Origin: M3007 sp046296435
Lineage (GTDB): Bacteria > Bacteroidota > Bacteroidia > Chitinophagales > Saprospiraceae
Assembly (NCBI GenBank): GCA_046296435.1
Contig: JBKBLI010000007.1
Location: 1 to 64,000, forward strand
DNA: 64,000 nt
Direction of reading: 5' to 3'
Shown: positions 33,917 to 42,390 of the stretch, one piece after another
Numbering within the stretch: the stretch's first letter is position 1
Layout: each line of letters starts with the position of its first letter
The notes under the pieces: model-generated
The model's database searches: none
Told to the model about the DNA's origin: nothing
What the model saw: only the letters and a program-made list of their open reading frames with translations
Program-made: the position numbers and the translations under genes

Positions 33917-36160
33917 TTACCTTTTGCCGGACGCGAGACTGCCCATGCTGATCATGTCCTTTATAATGGCGTAAGCTTCAAAAAGTTGCACGTCTTTTTT
34001 CTTCTCTTTGACCCAGCTATCGTTTCGGGCTTGACGCGAAGTGTCAGCCTGAATTTGTGGGATATCGGCGCTCAGGTTGTTCAAGATAAAGGCGTCAATG
34101 GGCTGGAACATGTTTTCAAACTGCTCCGACTCCTCGCTCTGGCGCTTGCTCCATAGCCGGAATTGGTCCCCCTGCAACGGGTAGCTTGTCTGTTCGCGTT
34201 GACGTCGCAGCCGTTCGGCATTTTCATTGACTTTTTGAAAGGTCGGATTGGCCTTCACGCGTTCCATGCTTTTGGCGACCAAAGCGTCCTTGCCTTTGAC
34301 GACGTACACATTTTGGCCGTAGGCTGCCGGTTCAATGGTGTTGGCTTGCAGGGGGTAGTCGTTCTCGCGCTCGCCTACTTCGATCAGGTTGTAGAAATCG
34401 GGAAGCACGATATCCGGTTTTACGCCGTCGAGTTGGGTGGTAGAGCCGTTGATGCGATAGAATTTTTGGACTGTGAGTTTCATCTCGCCCATAGGCTTGA
34501 GGCGTTGGTCGCTTACGGCGTTGTCGAGGTCCAGGAATCGCTGTACCGTCCCCTTGCCGTAGGTAGCGACAGAGCCGACGATAATTGCGCGTTTGTAGTC
34601 CTGCATGGCTGCGGCCAGAATCTCTGAGGCCGATGCGCTGAAGCTATTGACCATCACCACAAGCGGTCCGTTCCACTGCACGCGCGCGTCGCTGTCCTCC
34701 ATCACTTCGGCTTTGCGGTTGCGACTTTTGACCTGAACTACCGGACCTTGTTCGATAAATAGCCCCGACATCTGAACCACATCGCGCAGCGAGCCGCCGC
34801 CGTTGTTGCGCAGGTCGAGGATGATGCCTTTGACCTGCTCGGCTTTGAGCTTTTCGATCTCTTTGGCTACGTCGGCTGCGCAAGATGTGGCCCCTTGAGG
34901 CGTAAAGTCGGCATAAAATTTGGGCAGGTAGATATATCCGATCAGTGGGGCGTCGGCTTGGTCCTCTCTGAGCAGGAGGGATTTGGCCAAGCCCTCTTCC
35001 ATGATCACTACATCGCGTTGGATGGTGACGACTTTGACCGACCCGTCCGGTTTCTGGACTGTCAAGGTCACTTTAGAGCCTTTCGGCCCGCGGATTTTGG
35101 ACACGACGTCGTCTATTTCCCAGCCCATGACGTCTTCAGAATTAAGGTCGGATGCGCCTTGGGCCACTTTGAGCACGACATCTTTGGCCTGCAGATCGCC
35201 TTGCTTCCAGGCTGGGCCGCCNNNNNNNNNNNNNNNNNNNNNNNNNNNNNNNNNNNNNNNNNNNNNNNNNNNNNNNNNNNNNNNNNNNNNNNNNNNNNNN
35301 NNNNNNNNNNNNNNNNNNNNAGGTACAATTTCCAGAATGGTCGTCTTTTCGCCGTCGCTCTGGAGGCGCGCGCCTATTCCTTCGAGTTTGCCCGACATCT
35401 GGATATCAAAGTTCTCCTTCTCTTTGGGGGAGTAGTAGCCCGAGTGGGGGTCGAACACGTTGGTCAAGGCATCCAGATAGAGTTCTAAGCGGCGCGCGCG
35501 GTCGGCTTTTTTGAGGCGTTTGAAAAAGCGGTCGTATGTTTCAAGCGTTTTTTCGCGCTGTTCCTTTTCAAGCGTTTCGAACGATTTTTTTTCGCCCGTA
35601 AAATCGGCTTTTTCTTGTTTGCGCAATTCGATATTGATGCGATTGAGCACCTCATATTTCATCCAACGACGCCAGCGGTCGCGCAGCTCGGCATCGTCTT
35701 TGGCCCATTTGAGCTTTTTACCATCGGTTTCGAGCGATTCATGGACGCTGAAGTCGAGCGGCTTGTCCAGCGCCTCCCGATACCAGACTTGCGTTTTTTC
35801 GAGCGCAGCTTCGTAAAGGCGTAAGCTTAGATTGAAAAACGCAAAGGTGCCGTTCTTGGCTTCGTCGTCGAGTTGGGTCGCAAAAGGCTCCATCTGCGCA
35901 ATGTCAGCCTGCGTGAAAAAGCGCTTGCCGTTGTCCAAATCTTGCAGATAAAGTTGATACAACTGACGTGAAAACTCATCGTTGACTTCTTTGGGCTGAA
36001 AGTGTAGGCGCTCCATTCCGCTCAGTATGGTGCGCACCAAAGCAGCTTCCTTATCGGGGTCGGCGGGGGGCGAAGTCTGGCCGATTGAAAAGTAAAAAAT
36101 GACTCCGGCTATTCCTGCAAGCGAAAATAGCAGCAGCGAGGCCCGCAATTTTGTGGTCAT
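33917..36160 (-). CDS. Carboxy-terminal (tail-specific) processing protease, S41 family
   Basis: Periplasmic Ser-Lys protease of the Prc type, trimming or degrading envelope proteins from their C-termini. ATG 36160 gives a membrane signal (LRASLLLFSLAGIAGVIFYF); upstream codons to 36217 look artificial. The protein is about 747 aa including a 99-base gap. Order: N-terminal helical domain (to about 215), PDZ domain (about 235-345, interrupted by the gap, GGPAWKQGDLQAKDVVL), catalytic S41 domain with GIILDLRNNGGGSL, the nucleophile in NSFSASASEI and the Lys in YGKGTVQ. A DUF3340-like C-terminal domain ends the protein. Length matches long Prc homologues. Confidence 0.92.
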   Translation of the reverse strand: MTTKLRASLLLFSLAGIAGVIFYFSIGQTSPPADPDKEAALVRTILSGMERLHFQPKEVNDEFSRQLYQLYLQDLDNGKRFFTQADIAQMEPFATQLDDEAKNGTFAFFNLSLRLYEAALEKTQVWYREALDKPLDFSVHESLETDGKKLKWAKDDAELRDRWRRWMKYEVLNRINIELRKQEKADFTGEKKSFETLEKEQREKTLETYDRFFKRLKKADRARRLELYLDALTNVFDPHSGYYSPKEKENFDIQMSGKLEGIGARLQSDGEKTTILEIVPXXXXXXXXXXXXXXXXXXXXXXXXXXXXXXXXXGGPAWKQGDLQAKDVVLKVAQGASDLNSEDVMGWEIDDVVSKIRGPKGSKVTLTVQKPDGSVKVVTIQRDVVIMEEGLAKSLLLREDQADAPLIGYIYLPKFYADFTPQGATSCAADVAKEIEKLKAEQVKGIILDLRNNGGGSLRDVVQMSGLFIEQGPVVQVKSRNRKAEVMEDSDARVQWNGPLVVMVNSFSASASEILAAAMQDYKRAIIVGSVATYGKGTVQRFLDLDNAVSDQRLKPMGEMKLTVQKFYRINGSTTQLDGVKPDIVLPDFYNLIEVGERENDYPLQANTIEPAAYGQNVYVVKGKDALVAKSMERVKANPTFQKVNENAERLRRQREQTSYPLQGDQFRLWSKRQSEESEQFENMFQPIDAFILNNLSADIPQIQADTSRQARNDSWVKEKKKDVQLFEAYAIIKDMISMGSLASGKR
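35222..35320. other. Sequence gap (99 N)
   Basis: Undetermined bases within the PDZ region of the tail-specific protease. The frame continues correctly on both sides. Confidence 0.95.
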
Positions 36161-36292
36161 TTTGTGAAAAATATGTTCTACTTCTGAAAAAATGTTTGTC
36201 CTAAACTCCTGAAACATGGTACAGTGCTCTTGAATTGAGATTGCTAAAACGCGAAAAATGTAAAACAGTTGGGGCCCTGGGGCGAGTGTAAT

Positions 36293-36344
36293 AAAAAAGG
36301 AACGTCAAAAACTGATGTTTGTGACGTTCCTTCTTCTTTTTTCT
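36293..36344 (-). terminator. Intrinsic terminator of the small secreted protein gene
   Basis: GGAACGTCA (36299-36307) pairs with TGACGTTCC (36322-36330). On the minus strand a TTTTTTATT tract follows; on the plus strand a TTCTTCTTTTTT tract follows. It can work in both directions, but only the minus-strand gene ending at 36382 needs it. Confidence 0.8.
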
Positions 36345-36381
36345 ACAAAAAAACCTTGCCCTCAGACGAAATGCCGCGCGC

Positions 36382-36807
36382 TCACATTTTTTTTGCGTCG
36401 GCAAGGACGACGCCTGCGCCTGTCACTTTTACAAAGCGCGGCGCATAAACCGTAAATGTAAGCGTTTCTTTCAATTCCTCGCCCTTGATGCGAACCTGGC
36501 GATTCATGTTGGGCATATGGATTGTCATTGCGTCGGGCGTGGAAGTTGATTTGGCATCGTAGCGTCCGGCTTGCGCCAACTGGTTGATCAGATTGGCGTT
36601 GTTGCCGGGAACGCTGATGCTCATCTCAACACGCAGGATGTTGCTGTCCCAAAAACGCAGGTCAACTTCGCCGGGCAAGTCAAGGATTACGGCAGATTTG
36701 CCCTCGACATTGAATGACTTGGCAAAGTTTTTCTCAACCTGCTGTGCGCCGGCTTGGACGACCAAAGCAAGGAGGGTAATCGTCGAAAGAAATTTGAATG
36801 CTGTCAT
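36382..36807 (-). CDS. Small exported protein of unknown function
   Basis: A 141-aa protein with the signal peptide MTAFKFLSTITLLALVVQAGAQ. The mature part is beta-rich (SAVILDLPGEVDLRFWDSN, VRIKGEELKETLTFTVYAP), resembling the start of a DUF4097-like adhesin fold in which a strand-by-strand pattern repeats. It is too short for certainty. It has an AGGAGG Shine-Dalgarno element 6 nt before the ATG (36814-36819 as given), unusual in this phylum, a consensus promoter upstream and its own terminator. This suggests an independently controlled and well-expressed gene. Confidence 0.8.
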   Translation of the reverse strand: MTAFKFLSTITLLALVVQAGAQQVEKNFAKSFNVEGKSAVILDLPGEVDLRFWDSNILRVEMSISVPGNNANLINQLAQAGRYDAKSTSTPDAMTIHMPNMNRQVRIKGEELKETLTFTVYAPRFVKVTGAGVVLADAKKM

Positions 36808-36832
36808 GGCCTACCTCCTTTTTTTATTTCTG

Positions 36833-36863
36833 CAAAGATACGGTTTTTTGAAGAATTTTGCAA
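36833..36863 (-). promoter_or_regulatory. Promoter of the small exported protein gene
   Basis: On the minus strand, TTG (36863-36861) is followed after 20 nt by TATCTTTG (36840-36833). The predicted start near 36826 leaves a leader of about 19 nt that contains the AGGAGG element. Confidence 0.7.
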
Positions 36864-37152
36864 GGTTTTGGGTTGACTTTTTCCGAAATCGAAAAAAAAG
36901 ATGAATTGTTTTGTGTTTTTTGCACTAAATAGTATAAAAATCCGATTTTTTTGACAAAAAAATGACATTGCCTTGGCGCTCATGCGGCGGCCAGCTTCCG
37001 TTATGCTATTTGGGCGTCTTTGTTCTGGAGCTTTAATCAAGAAATTCAATTTTTTAAACCAAATTTAATTCGGTACTGCGAAACTTGTAGCCCTGCGACG
37101 TCGTTTTAATTCTGCGGCTGTGATTTGCCCGCCGTTCAACAACATCTTGCTT
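36864..37152. other. AT-rich intergenic region
   Basis: About 290 bp between divergent genes, rich in A and T tracts (36880-36960). No gene and no consensus promoter for the MFS gene were found. Confidence 0.4.
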
Positions 37153-38415
37153 ATGTTAGCCCGCTTGCTGCATTACCTGATCGCCACTTATTCAGGCATA
37201 CCCCGCGACATCTGGTTTCTCTCGGCAGTCAGCTTAGTCAACCGCGCCGGTAGTATGGTCGTGGTGTTCATCACCCTGTACCTTACCGGCCAGTTGGGCT
37301 ACACCGTCAAAGAGGCCGGCTATGTAATGGGCTTTTTTGGAGCCGGCGCCTTGGTAGGGGCGCTGTTGGGCGGCCGGCTTACCGACCGCTTCGGCTACTT
37401 CTGGATCCAATTTTGGAGTTTGGCCCTCCATGGGATCATCCTGATCGGTATTGTCTGGGTACGCGACTTCTGGCACATGTGCGTCGCCATTTTTGTTATG
37501 ACGGTGGTGTCCGAATTGTTTCGCCCGGCCAACAGCGTGGCTATTGCACGGCATGCTACGCCCGAAACCCGCACCCGCTCCATTTCGCTGTATCGCATGG
37601 CGGTCAACCTGGGTTGGAGTATTGCGCCCCCCCAGGGCGGCGCGCGGGTGTTGGGGGGGTGGGGCTGGGGGTTGTGGGTGGATGGCGTCACCTGCATGTT
37701 GGCCGCGCTCTTGCTTTGGCGCCTGCTTCCCCCCGCCAAGCAAAAGTATGCGCCCGAACCGGTTCGGCTTGAGGCCGACGCGCCCGCTTCAGCGCCCCAA
37801 GGCTCCATTTGGGCCGATCGGGAGTATCTGATATTTCTGGGGCTGACCATTCTGAATGCGATCATTTTTATGCAGTTCATTTGGACGACGCCGCTCTTCT
37901 TCAAGCAGATCTATCATTGGGACGAGACTGTGATAGGCCTGGTTTCGGCGCTCAACGGCTTGCTTGTGTTGGCGGTCGAAATGCCGCTGGTGTATCGCAT
38001 CGACGGCAAACGCCACAACATGCGCTTCATCCGCACCGGGCTTGTGCTTTATGGTTTGTCGTACGCGGCCTTGTCGCTGCCTTTGGTCGGCATGCTACCG
38101 GCCCTGATGTTCATCGCGCTGATTTCTTTGGGCGAAATCTACGTCATGCCGTTCAGCGCTAACTACGTATTCACGCGCTCCAAAGGCGCGCGACAGGGAC
38201 GATACATGGGGCTTTATACCGTGTCCTATTCGGTGGCCAATATCATCGCGCCGCTTGCAGGATCGCAGATAATCGAACATTTCGGCTTTAATGTCCTTTG
38301 GCTTGCCATGTCGGCCATGTCAGCCGTCTCCTTTGTGGGTTTTTATTTTTTAGAAAAAAAAATGCCCGCCATGGCCCTATCTTTGCCGGTGCAAAAGGCG
38401 CTGCCTGCCGACTGA
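37153..38415 (+). CDS. Major facilitator superfamily transporter
   Basis: A polytopic inner membrane permease of 420 aa with 12 predicted helices. ATG 37153 gives MLARLLHYLIATYSGIPRDI; a GTG at 37120 would add 11 residues. The A-motif after helix 2 reads GGRLTDRFGYF (about 86), typical of MFS drug or multidrug-type permeases. The LYRMAVNLGWSIAP segment is also common to these. A C-rich and G-rich stretch (37627-37680) encodes PPQGG...GGWGWG in the expected place, so no frameshift is needed. The substrate cannot be inferred. No regulator is adjacent. Confidence 0.88.
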   Translation: MLARLLHYLIATYSGIPRDIWFLSAVSLVNRAGSMVVVFITLYLTGQLGYTVKEAGYVMGFFGAGALVGALLGGRLTDRFGYFWIQFWSLALHGIILIGIVWVRDFWHMCVAIFVMTVVSELFRPANSVAIARHATPETRTRSISLYRMAVNLGWSIAPPQGGARVLGGWGWGLWVDGVTCMLAALLLWRLLPPAKQKYAPEPVRLEADAPASAPQGSIWADREYLIFLGLTILNAIIFMQFIWTTPLFFKQIYHWDETVIGLVSALNGLLVLAVEMPLVYRIDGKRHNMRFIRTGLVLYGLSYAALSLPLVGMLPALMFIALISLGEIYVMPFSANYVFTRSKGARQGRYMGLYTVSYSVANIIAPLAGSQIIEHFGFNVLWLAMSAMSAVSFVGFYFLEKKMPAMALSLPVQKALPAD

Positions 38416-38528
38416 TCGGGTTGCGGTACATAGTTCGTTCAGTCCCGGCCGACGTCACTCAATCGCTTCGCCAGCGACGATAGGCGCGCATCAGCCAGAA
38501 CGCTTTTTTTCTAAGCCTTAAGCCGCTC

Positions 38529-39242
38529 ATGCCCTTGCTCTCACATCCCGCGCCGCCCCCCGCCCCCTTGCCGCGCCCTGCGGCGGGTCTTGGGATCTGG
38601 GTGTGGGCGTTGTGGATAACGACCCTATGCGCCTGCTCCCATTCGTACATGCTGGATACGACTTGCTATTTTTTGCCGTCGGCCGGGCAAGCGCCCGACG
38701 TGATCCACGTAAAACTTGAGGGCCGGCCGGCTTTGGCGCTCATACACGACGACTTTACGCTGATTGTCGAAGCCAACCAGTCAGTTGAGCACAAAGTAGC
38801 CGTGGACTACTATTTGTGCAACGGCGGCGCCGTTCCTCTCGAACTGACGCCCGATCTGAGCCGATTCAAAGGGTTTGACCTGCGCGGACAGGCGCTTCAG
38901 TTCAAAATTGATCCGCCCGGATTTGCTTTTTTGAAACCGAGCGGAAGACTCTTAGCGCCGCTCCGCTTACAGTATGCGTCGCTCAACTACGAGCGCCACA
39001 ACCTCGATTATCTGCACTACGACCTACAGCGCATCTGCGGATGCATATGGCGCGGCAGCGTTTCGGAGCAGCCAGTCGCAAGCGCGGGCATACTCGTCCC
39101 CCCCGGCAATCATGGATACAAAACAACGGTTGTTGCTTCCGGGTCTGAAGATTTCTTGTACGGATTCACCGTAGAGGCGCTTGTGGCCGGTAAGTACCAC
39201 AGTTTCAATTTCGGCAAGCGCGAGCGCTATGTATTGCCCTGA
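38529..39242 (+). CDS. Uncharacterised exported or lipid-anchored protein
   Basis: A 237-aa protein. A Pro-rich N-terminus (residues 1-20) precedes one hydrophobic segment (GIWVWALWITTLCAC), where LCAC resembles a lipobox with Cys near residue 34. The rest looks beta-rich with alternating strands (FTLIVEANQSVEHKVAVDYY, LRLQYASLNYERHNLDYLHY). No family is recognised. The start is uncertain, since the first 20 residues are unusual. The gene overlaps the following GT-C glycosyltransferase by 14 bp, so the two are likely co-translated, but a shared function is only a guess. Confidence 0.65.
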   Translation: MPLLSHPAPPPAPLPRPAAGLGIWVWALWITTLCACSHSYMLDTTCYFLPSAGQAPDVIHVKLEGRPALALIHDDFTLIVEANQSVEHKVAVDYYLCNGGAVPLELTPDLSRFKGFDLRGQALQFKIDPPGFAFLKPSGRLLAPLRLQYASLNYERHNLDYLHYDLQRICGCIWRGSVSEQPVASAGILVPPGNHGYKTTVVASGSEDFLYGFTVEALVAGKYHSFNFGKRERYVLP

Positions 39243-40587
39243 TCAGATTGCCCGCTGGCGCAAGGTCCGACCCGTCCTTTGGCTCGCGCCCTATGCCGCA
39301 GGTTTTTACCTCATGGCGTTTGCTTTGGACAGGACCGACTGGGAGCGGCTATTGGTCTTGTGGTGCGCCGTTTGGGCCTTGTATCTCCCGCTGGTGTCGG
39401 CGCGCGCCGCCGCCGCACGCCGCCAAGCCGTAGGCGCCGGTTGGGTATGGGGCGCGGGCGTTGGGATCCGGGCTATGCTGCTTTTCAGCATTCCCAATTG
39501 GTCCGACGATATTTGGCGCTTTCTGTGGGACGGGCGGCTGATTGCGGTCGGCATCCACCCGTTTGCCGATACGCCTCGCGCGCTGCTTGAGGGCGGACGC
39601 CTCGACGGCGACCCCGCTTTGCAGGCCTTGTTCCCCTTGCTCAATTCGCCGGACTACTACAGCGTCTATCCTCCGCTCATGCAATTGGTCTTTGCGGCGG
39701 CGGCCTGGGCTGGCCTGCCTTGGGCCGTAACGGCGCTCAAGCTCCCCCTCTTGGCGGCCGACATCGGCGTCGCGTGGTTTTTGCGGCGCCTGGCTCCGGA
39801 CTCAAGGGTCTGGATTTGGTATTTTCTCAATCCTTTGGTTCTGATGGAGACCTGCGGCAACGCACACTTTGAAGGCATGGCGTTGTGCTGCGTGTTGGCT
39901 GCGTTGTTTTTTTTCGAAAAAAGGCGAGCGGGTGCAGCCGGCGTCTTTCTGGCCGCCGGAGCGGCCGTCAAGTTGACCCCGCTCATGTTTCTGCCGGCTT
40001 TTGGGCGGGCGGCGGGTTGGCGGGGGGGGCTGTGTCTGGCGTCCTGCGCCGCTTTGACCCTGGTCGCGCTTTTCGCGCCCATGCTCGACGCCTATACCCT
40101 TTCGAACAAAGCGCAGAGCTTAGATCTGTACTTTCGGCAGTTTGCATTCAACGGAAGCCTACATCCCGCAGTCAACGCGCTCGCCAAAGCCTGCGGAGTA
40201 AGGTGGGCTGACCGTGTGGATTGGGTAGGGCCGCTGCTTGGGATGGCCGCTTTTTTGCTCATCTTGCGGGTATCGTGGCGCGCGCGCCGTATAGGCCTTT
40301 ATGCCGCGCTGATGTGGGCCGGGCTGATACACCTGCTTTTTTCGGCTACTGTGCACCCTTGGTACCTGATCCCTGTTTTTGGACTGAGTCTGCTCACCCC
40401 ATGGCGATTCCCGCTGATTTGGACAGGGGCTATCGCCTTTTCGTACAGCCACTATGCCGACGGTTTTTTTCAGGAAAAATACGTCTGGATCGCCGCCGAA
40501 TACGCTCTGGTGTTGGGCTTTGGGCTATGGGAGTGGGCGCGCAGGACGCGGGAACAGGGCGCTGCGCGCGACAATGGGAGTCGCTGA
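39229..40587 (+). CDS. GT-C-type polytopic glycosyltransferase
   Basis: A 452-aa membrane protein with about 10 helices, starting at ATG 39229 inside the end of the previous gene. The first outer loop carries NWSDDIWRFLWDG (about 87-99), the D-D type motif of GT-C mannosyl- and glycosyltransferases. YYSVYPPLMQLVF (about 145) and GAAVKLTPLMFLPAF (about 245) are also shared with the DUF2029/PIG-M-like group. Such enzymes use polyprenyl-phosphate sugars and face the periplasm. A donor made by the GT2 enzyme at 32981 is a plausible link. The acceptor is unknown. Confidence 0.85.
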   Translation: MYCPDQIARWRKVRPVLWLAPYAAGFYLMAFALDRTDWERLLVLWCAVWALYLPLVSARAAAARRQAVGAGWVWGAGVGIRAMLLFSIPNWSDDIWRFLWDGRLIAVGIHPFADTPRALLEGGRLDGDPALQALFPLLNSPDYYSVYPPLMQLVFAAAAWAGLPWAVTALKLPLLAADIGVAWFLRRLAPDSRVWIWYFLNPLVLMETCGNAHFEGMALCCVLAALFFFEKRRAGAAGVFLAAGAAVKLTPLMFLPAFGRAAGWRGGLCLASCAALTLVALFAPMLDAYTLSNKAQSLDLYFRQFAFNGSLHPAVNALAKACGVRWADRVDWVGPLLGMAAFLLILRVSWRARRIGLYAALMWAGLIHLLFSATVHPWYLIPVFGLSLLTPWRFPLIWTGAIAFSYSHYADGFFQEKYVWIAAEYALVLGFGLWEWARRTREQGAARDNGSR

Positions 40588-40591
40588 GCGC

Positions 40592-41584
40592 TCAAGGGTT
40601 GGTGCGCCAGTAATAAGCCAGCGCGATGCCCGTGACCAAATCCCATATCCCCCACCAAGCCGCAATCAACACCATGCCCCCCAGCCCGTTGAAAAACTGA
40701 AAGATCAGCACCAACCCCAACGCCGTATTGTGCACCCCCGACTCGATGGACAGGGTGCGACGGTCCTGTTTGGATAAGCCAAAGGCTGCCCCGACGCTGT
40801 ATCCTCCGGCCAGCGCCAGCGCATTGTGCAAGGCCACGATCACAAACACAAAGCGCAGATACTCCGCCAGGTTGGACAGGTTGCCCGCAAGCGCTCCAAC
40901 CAATATGCCGAAAAACGCAAACAGGCTCAGCCGCTGCATCCATGCGCGGATACGCGACGTGAACGCAGGCAGGCGCGCCGTCATCCACATGCCGACTGCC
41001 AGAGGCGCCACAATCAGCAGCAAGATGAGGCGAGCCATCTCCACAAACGAAATGTCGAACGCCCGAATCATACCCGCCGCGCCGGNNNNNNNNNNNNNNN
41101 NNNNNNNNNNNNNNNNNNNNNNNNNNNNNNNNNNNNNNNNNNNNNNNNNNNNNNNNNNNNNNNNNNNNNNNNNNNNNNNNNNAGGCGTCATTTTTCCCCA
41201 AAACAGAAATCCGGCGGGCGTGATCACCGAAGCGCTGAGGATAATCACCGCATTGAGCGTGATGGAGAGCGCGACATGGGCGCGGGCAAAGTGTGCGAGG
41301 AAGTTGGTCATGTTGCCTGAAGGGCACATGCTGACCAACACCATGCCCAGCCCTACGCTCATAGGGGGGCGGAAAACCCAAATCATCCCGATCGTCAGCA
41401 GCGGAAACAACAGGTACTGCGAAAGCAAACCCGCAAACACGGCCCGCGGATATTGCAGCACGCGTCTGAAATCCGAAATGCGCACATCTAACGCCACGCT
41501 AAACATCAAAAAGGCCATCACCACGTTGAGAAATAACATCTGCGCGGCGTTGAAATTGATGCTTATGCTGTCAACCGAATGCAC
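40592..41584 (-). CDS. BASS (bile acid:sodium symporter) family transporter
   Basis: A 330-aa membrane protein with about 10 helices, including a 97-base gap that keeps frame. The family marks are FLMFSVALDVRISDFRRVL (about 24-43), SMCPSGNMTNFLAHFA (about 85-100), and SIESGVHNTALGLVLIF (about 275), where the Glu and Asn bind sodium in BASS proteins. The substrate could be an organic anion such as pyruvate, pantothenate or a bile-acid-like compound. The GTG start at 41584 lies inside the divergent mpg reading frame; an ATG at 41539 is an alternative. Confidence 0.88.
   Translation of the reverse strand: MHSVDSISINFNAAQMLFLNVVMAFLMFSVALDVRISDFRRVLQYPRAVFAGLLSQYLLFPLLTIGMIWVFRPPMSVGLGMVLVSMCPSGNMTNFLAHFARAHVALSITLNAVIILSASVITPAGFLFWGKMTPXXXXXXXXXXXXXXXXXXXXXXXXXXXXXXXXXGAAGMIRAFDISFVEMARLILLLIVAPLAVGMWMTARLPAFTSRIRAWMQRLSLFAFFGILVGALAGNLSNLAEYLRFVFVIVALHNALALAGGYSVGAAFGLSKQDRRTLSIESGVHNTALGLVLIFQFFNGLGGMVLIAAWWGIWDLVTGIALAYYWRTNP
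41086..41182. other. Sequence gap (97 N)
   Basis: Undetermined bases within the BASS transporter gene; the frame is kept across it. Confidence 0.95.
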
Positions 41585-42248
41585 TGATCTGCTGTTACAA
41601 GCGGCAAAAGTCGCAAAAAACTTGGATTCGCACAGTTTTTTAGAAAATCCGCTTCCGGAGGCTTTCTATCTGCGCGAGGATGTGACCCAAATCGCCCGGG
41701 AACTGCTCGGCAAACTCCTGGTTTCTAACGTCGGGGGGCAACTTTGCGCCGTTCGAATCACCGAAACCGAAGCCTATCGGGCTCCCGACGACCGGGCCTG
41801 CCACGCTTGGGGCAATCGCTTGACGCCCCGCACGCGCGTCATGTTCGGGCAGGGGGGCAGGGCTTACGTCTATCTATGTTATGGGATACATCATCTGTTC
41901 AATGTTGTGACGGCTCCGGCAGGCATGGCCCACGCTGTATTGATTCGGGCGGGCGAGCCGGTATGGGGCCGAGAGGCGATGCTGGCCCGTCGATCCATGC
42001 GCGTCGCCACGCCGAGACTGAGTTCTGGTCCGGGCGCCTTGACGCAGGCTCTGGGGCTGCGTTATGACGCGCACAACGCCGCTTCGCTGCTCTCCAGCGC
42101 AGAGGAAGTGTGGATTGGCGACGATGGCTGTCCCGTGCCCATACCCCTTGTCTCCAAACGCGTTGGCGTAGATTACGCCGGTCCCGATGCCGAGCGCCTT
42201 TGGCGTTTCCTGATGCCCGGTACGGCGTTTGTCAGTCGAAAACCCTGA
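41565..42248 (+). CDS. DNA-3-methyladenine glycosylase (AAG/Mpg family)
   Basis: Removes alkylated purines such as 3-methyladenine and hypoxanthine. The protein has 227 aa from ATG 41565; an in-frame ATG at 41559 also exists, and the family core starts near residue 27 (LPEAFYLREDVTQIARELLG). Motifs: VRITETEAYRAPDDRACHAW with the catalytic Glu (about 65), MFGQGGRAYVYLCYGIHHLFNVV (the DNA-intercalating Tyr region), and the conserved SGPGALTQALGL. The first codons overlap the divergent BASS gene by about 20 bp, so a later start is possible, but no later ATG precedes the core. Confidence 0.93.
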   Translation: MLSTECTDLLLQAAKVAKNLDSHSFLENPLPEAFYLREDVTQIARELLGKLLVSNVGGQLCAVRITETEAYRAPDDRACHAWGNRLTPRTRVMFGQGGRAYVYLCYGIHHLFNVVTAPAGMAHAVLIRAGEPVWGREAMLARRSMRVATPRLSSGPGALTQALGLRYDAHNAASLLSSAEEVWIGDDGCPVPIPLVSKRVGVDYAGPDAERLWRFLMPGTAFVSRKP

Positions 42249-42390
42249 GCGCAGGCTTGTCGTCAACCAGGCGGCTTGTCAACGTTTTCGCGATTTTTTT
42301 TCACGCTAAGGGCGCGGGGGGGGCATGCAAATGGCGCGAAGCCTGTGCGGTATTAGCGTGCTTTGCGTGAAATTTTTACCACGCGAAGGG

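Noticed and set aside
37627..37680. Suspected frameshift in the MFS gene at C- and G-runs
   Set aside because: The single frame through the region already gives the expected Pro-x-x-Gly-Gly and Gly-Trp-Gly-Trp pattern and continues correctly.
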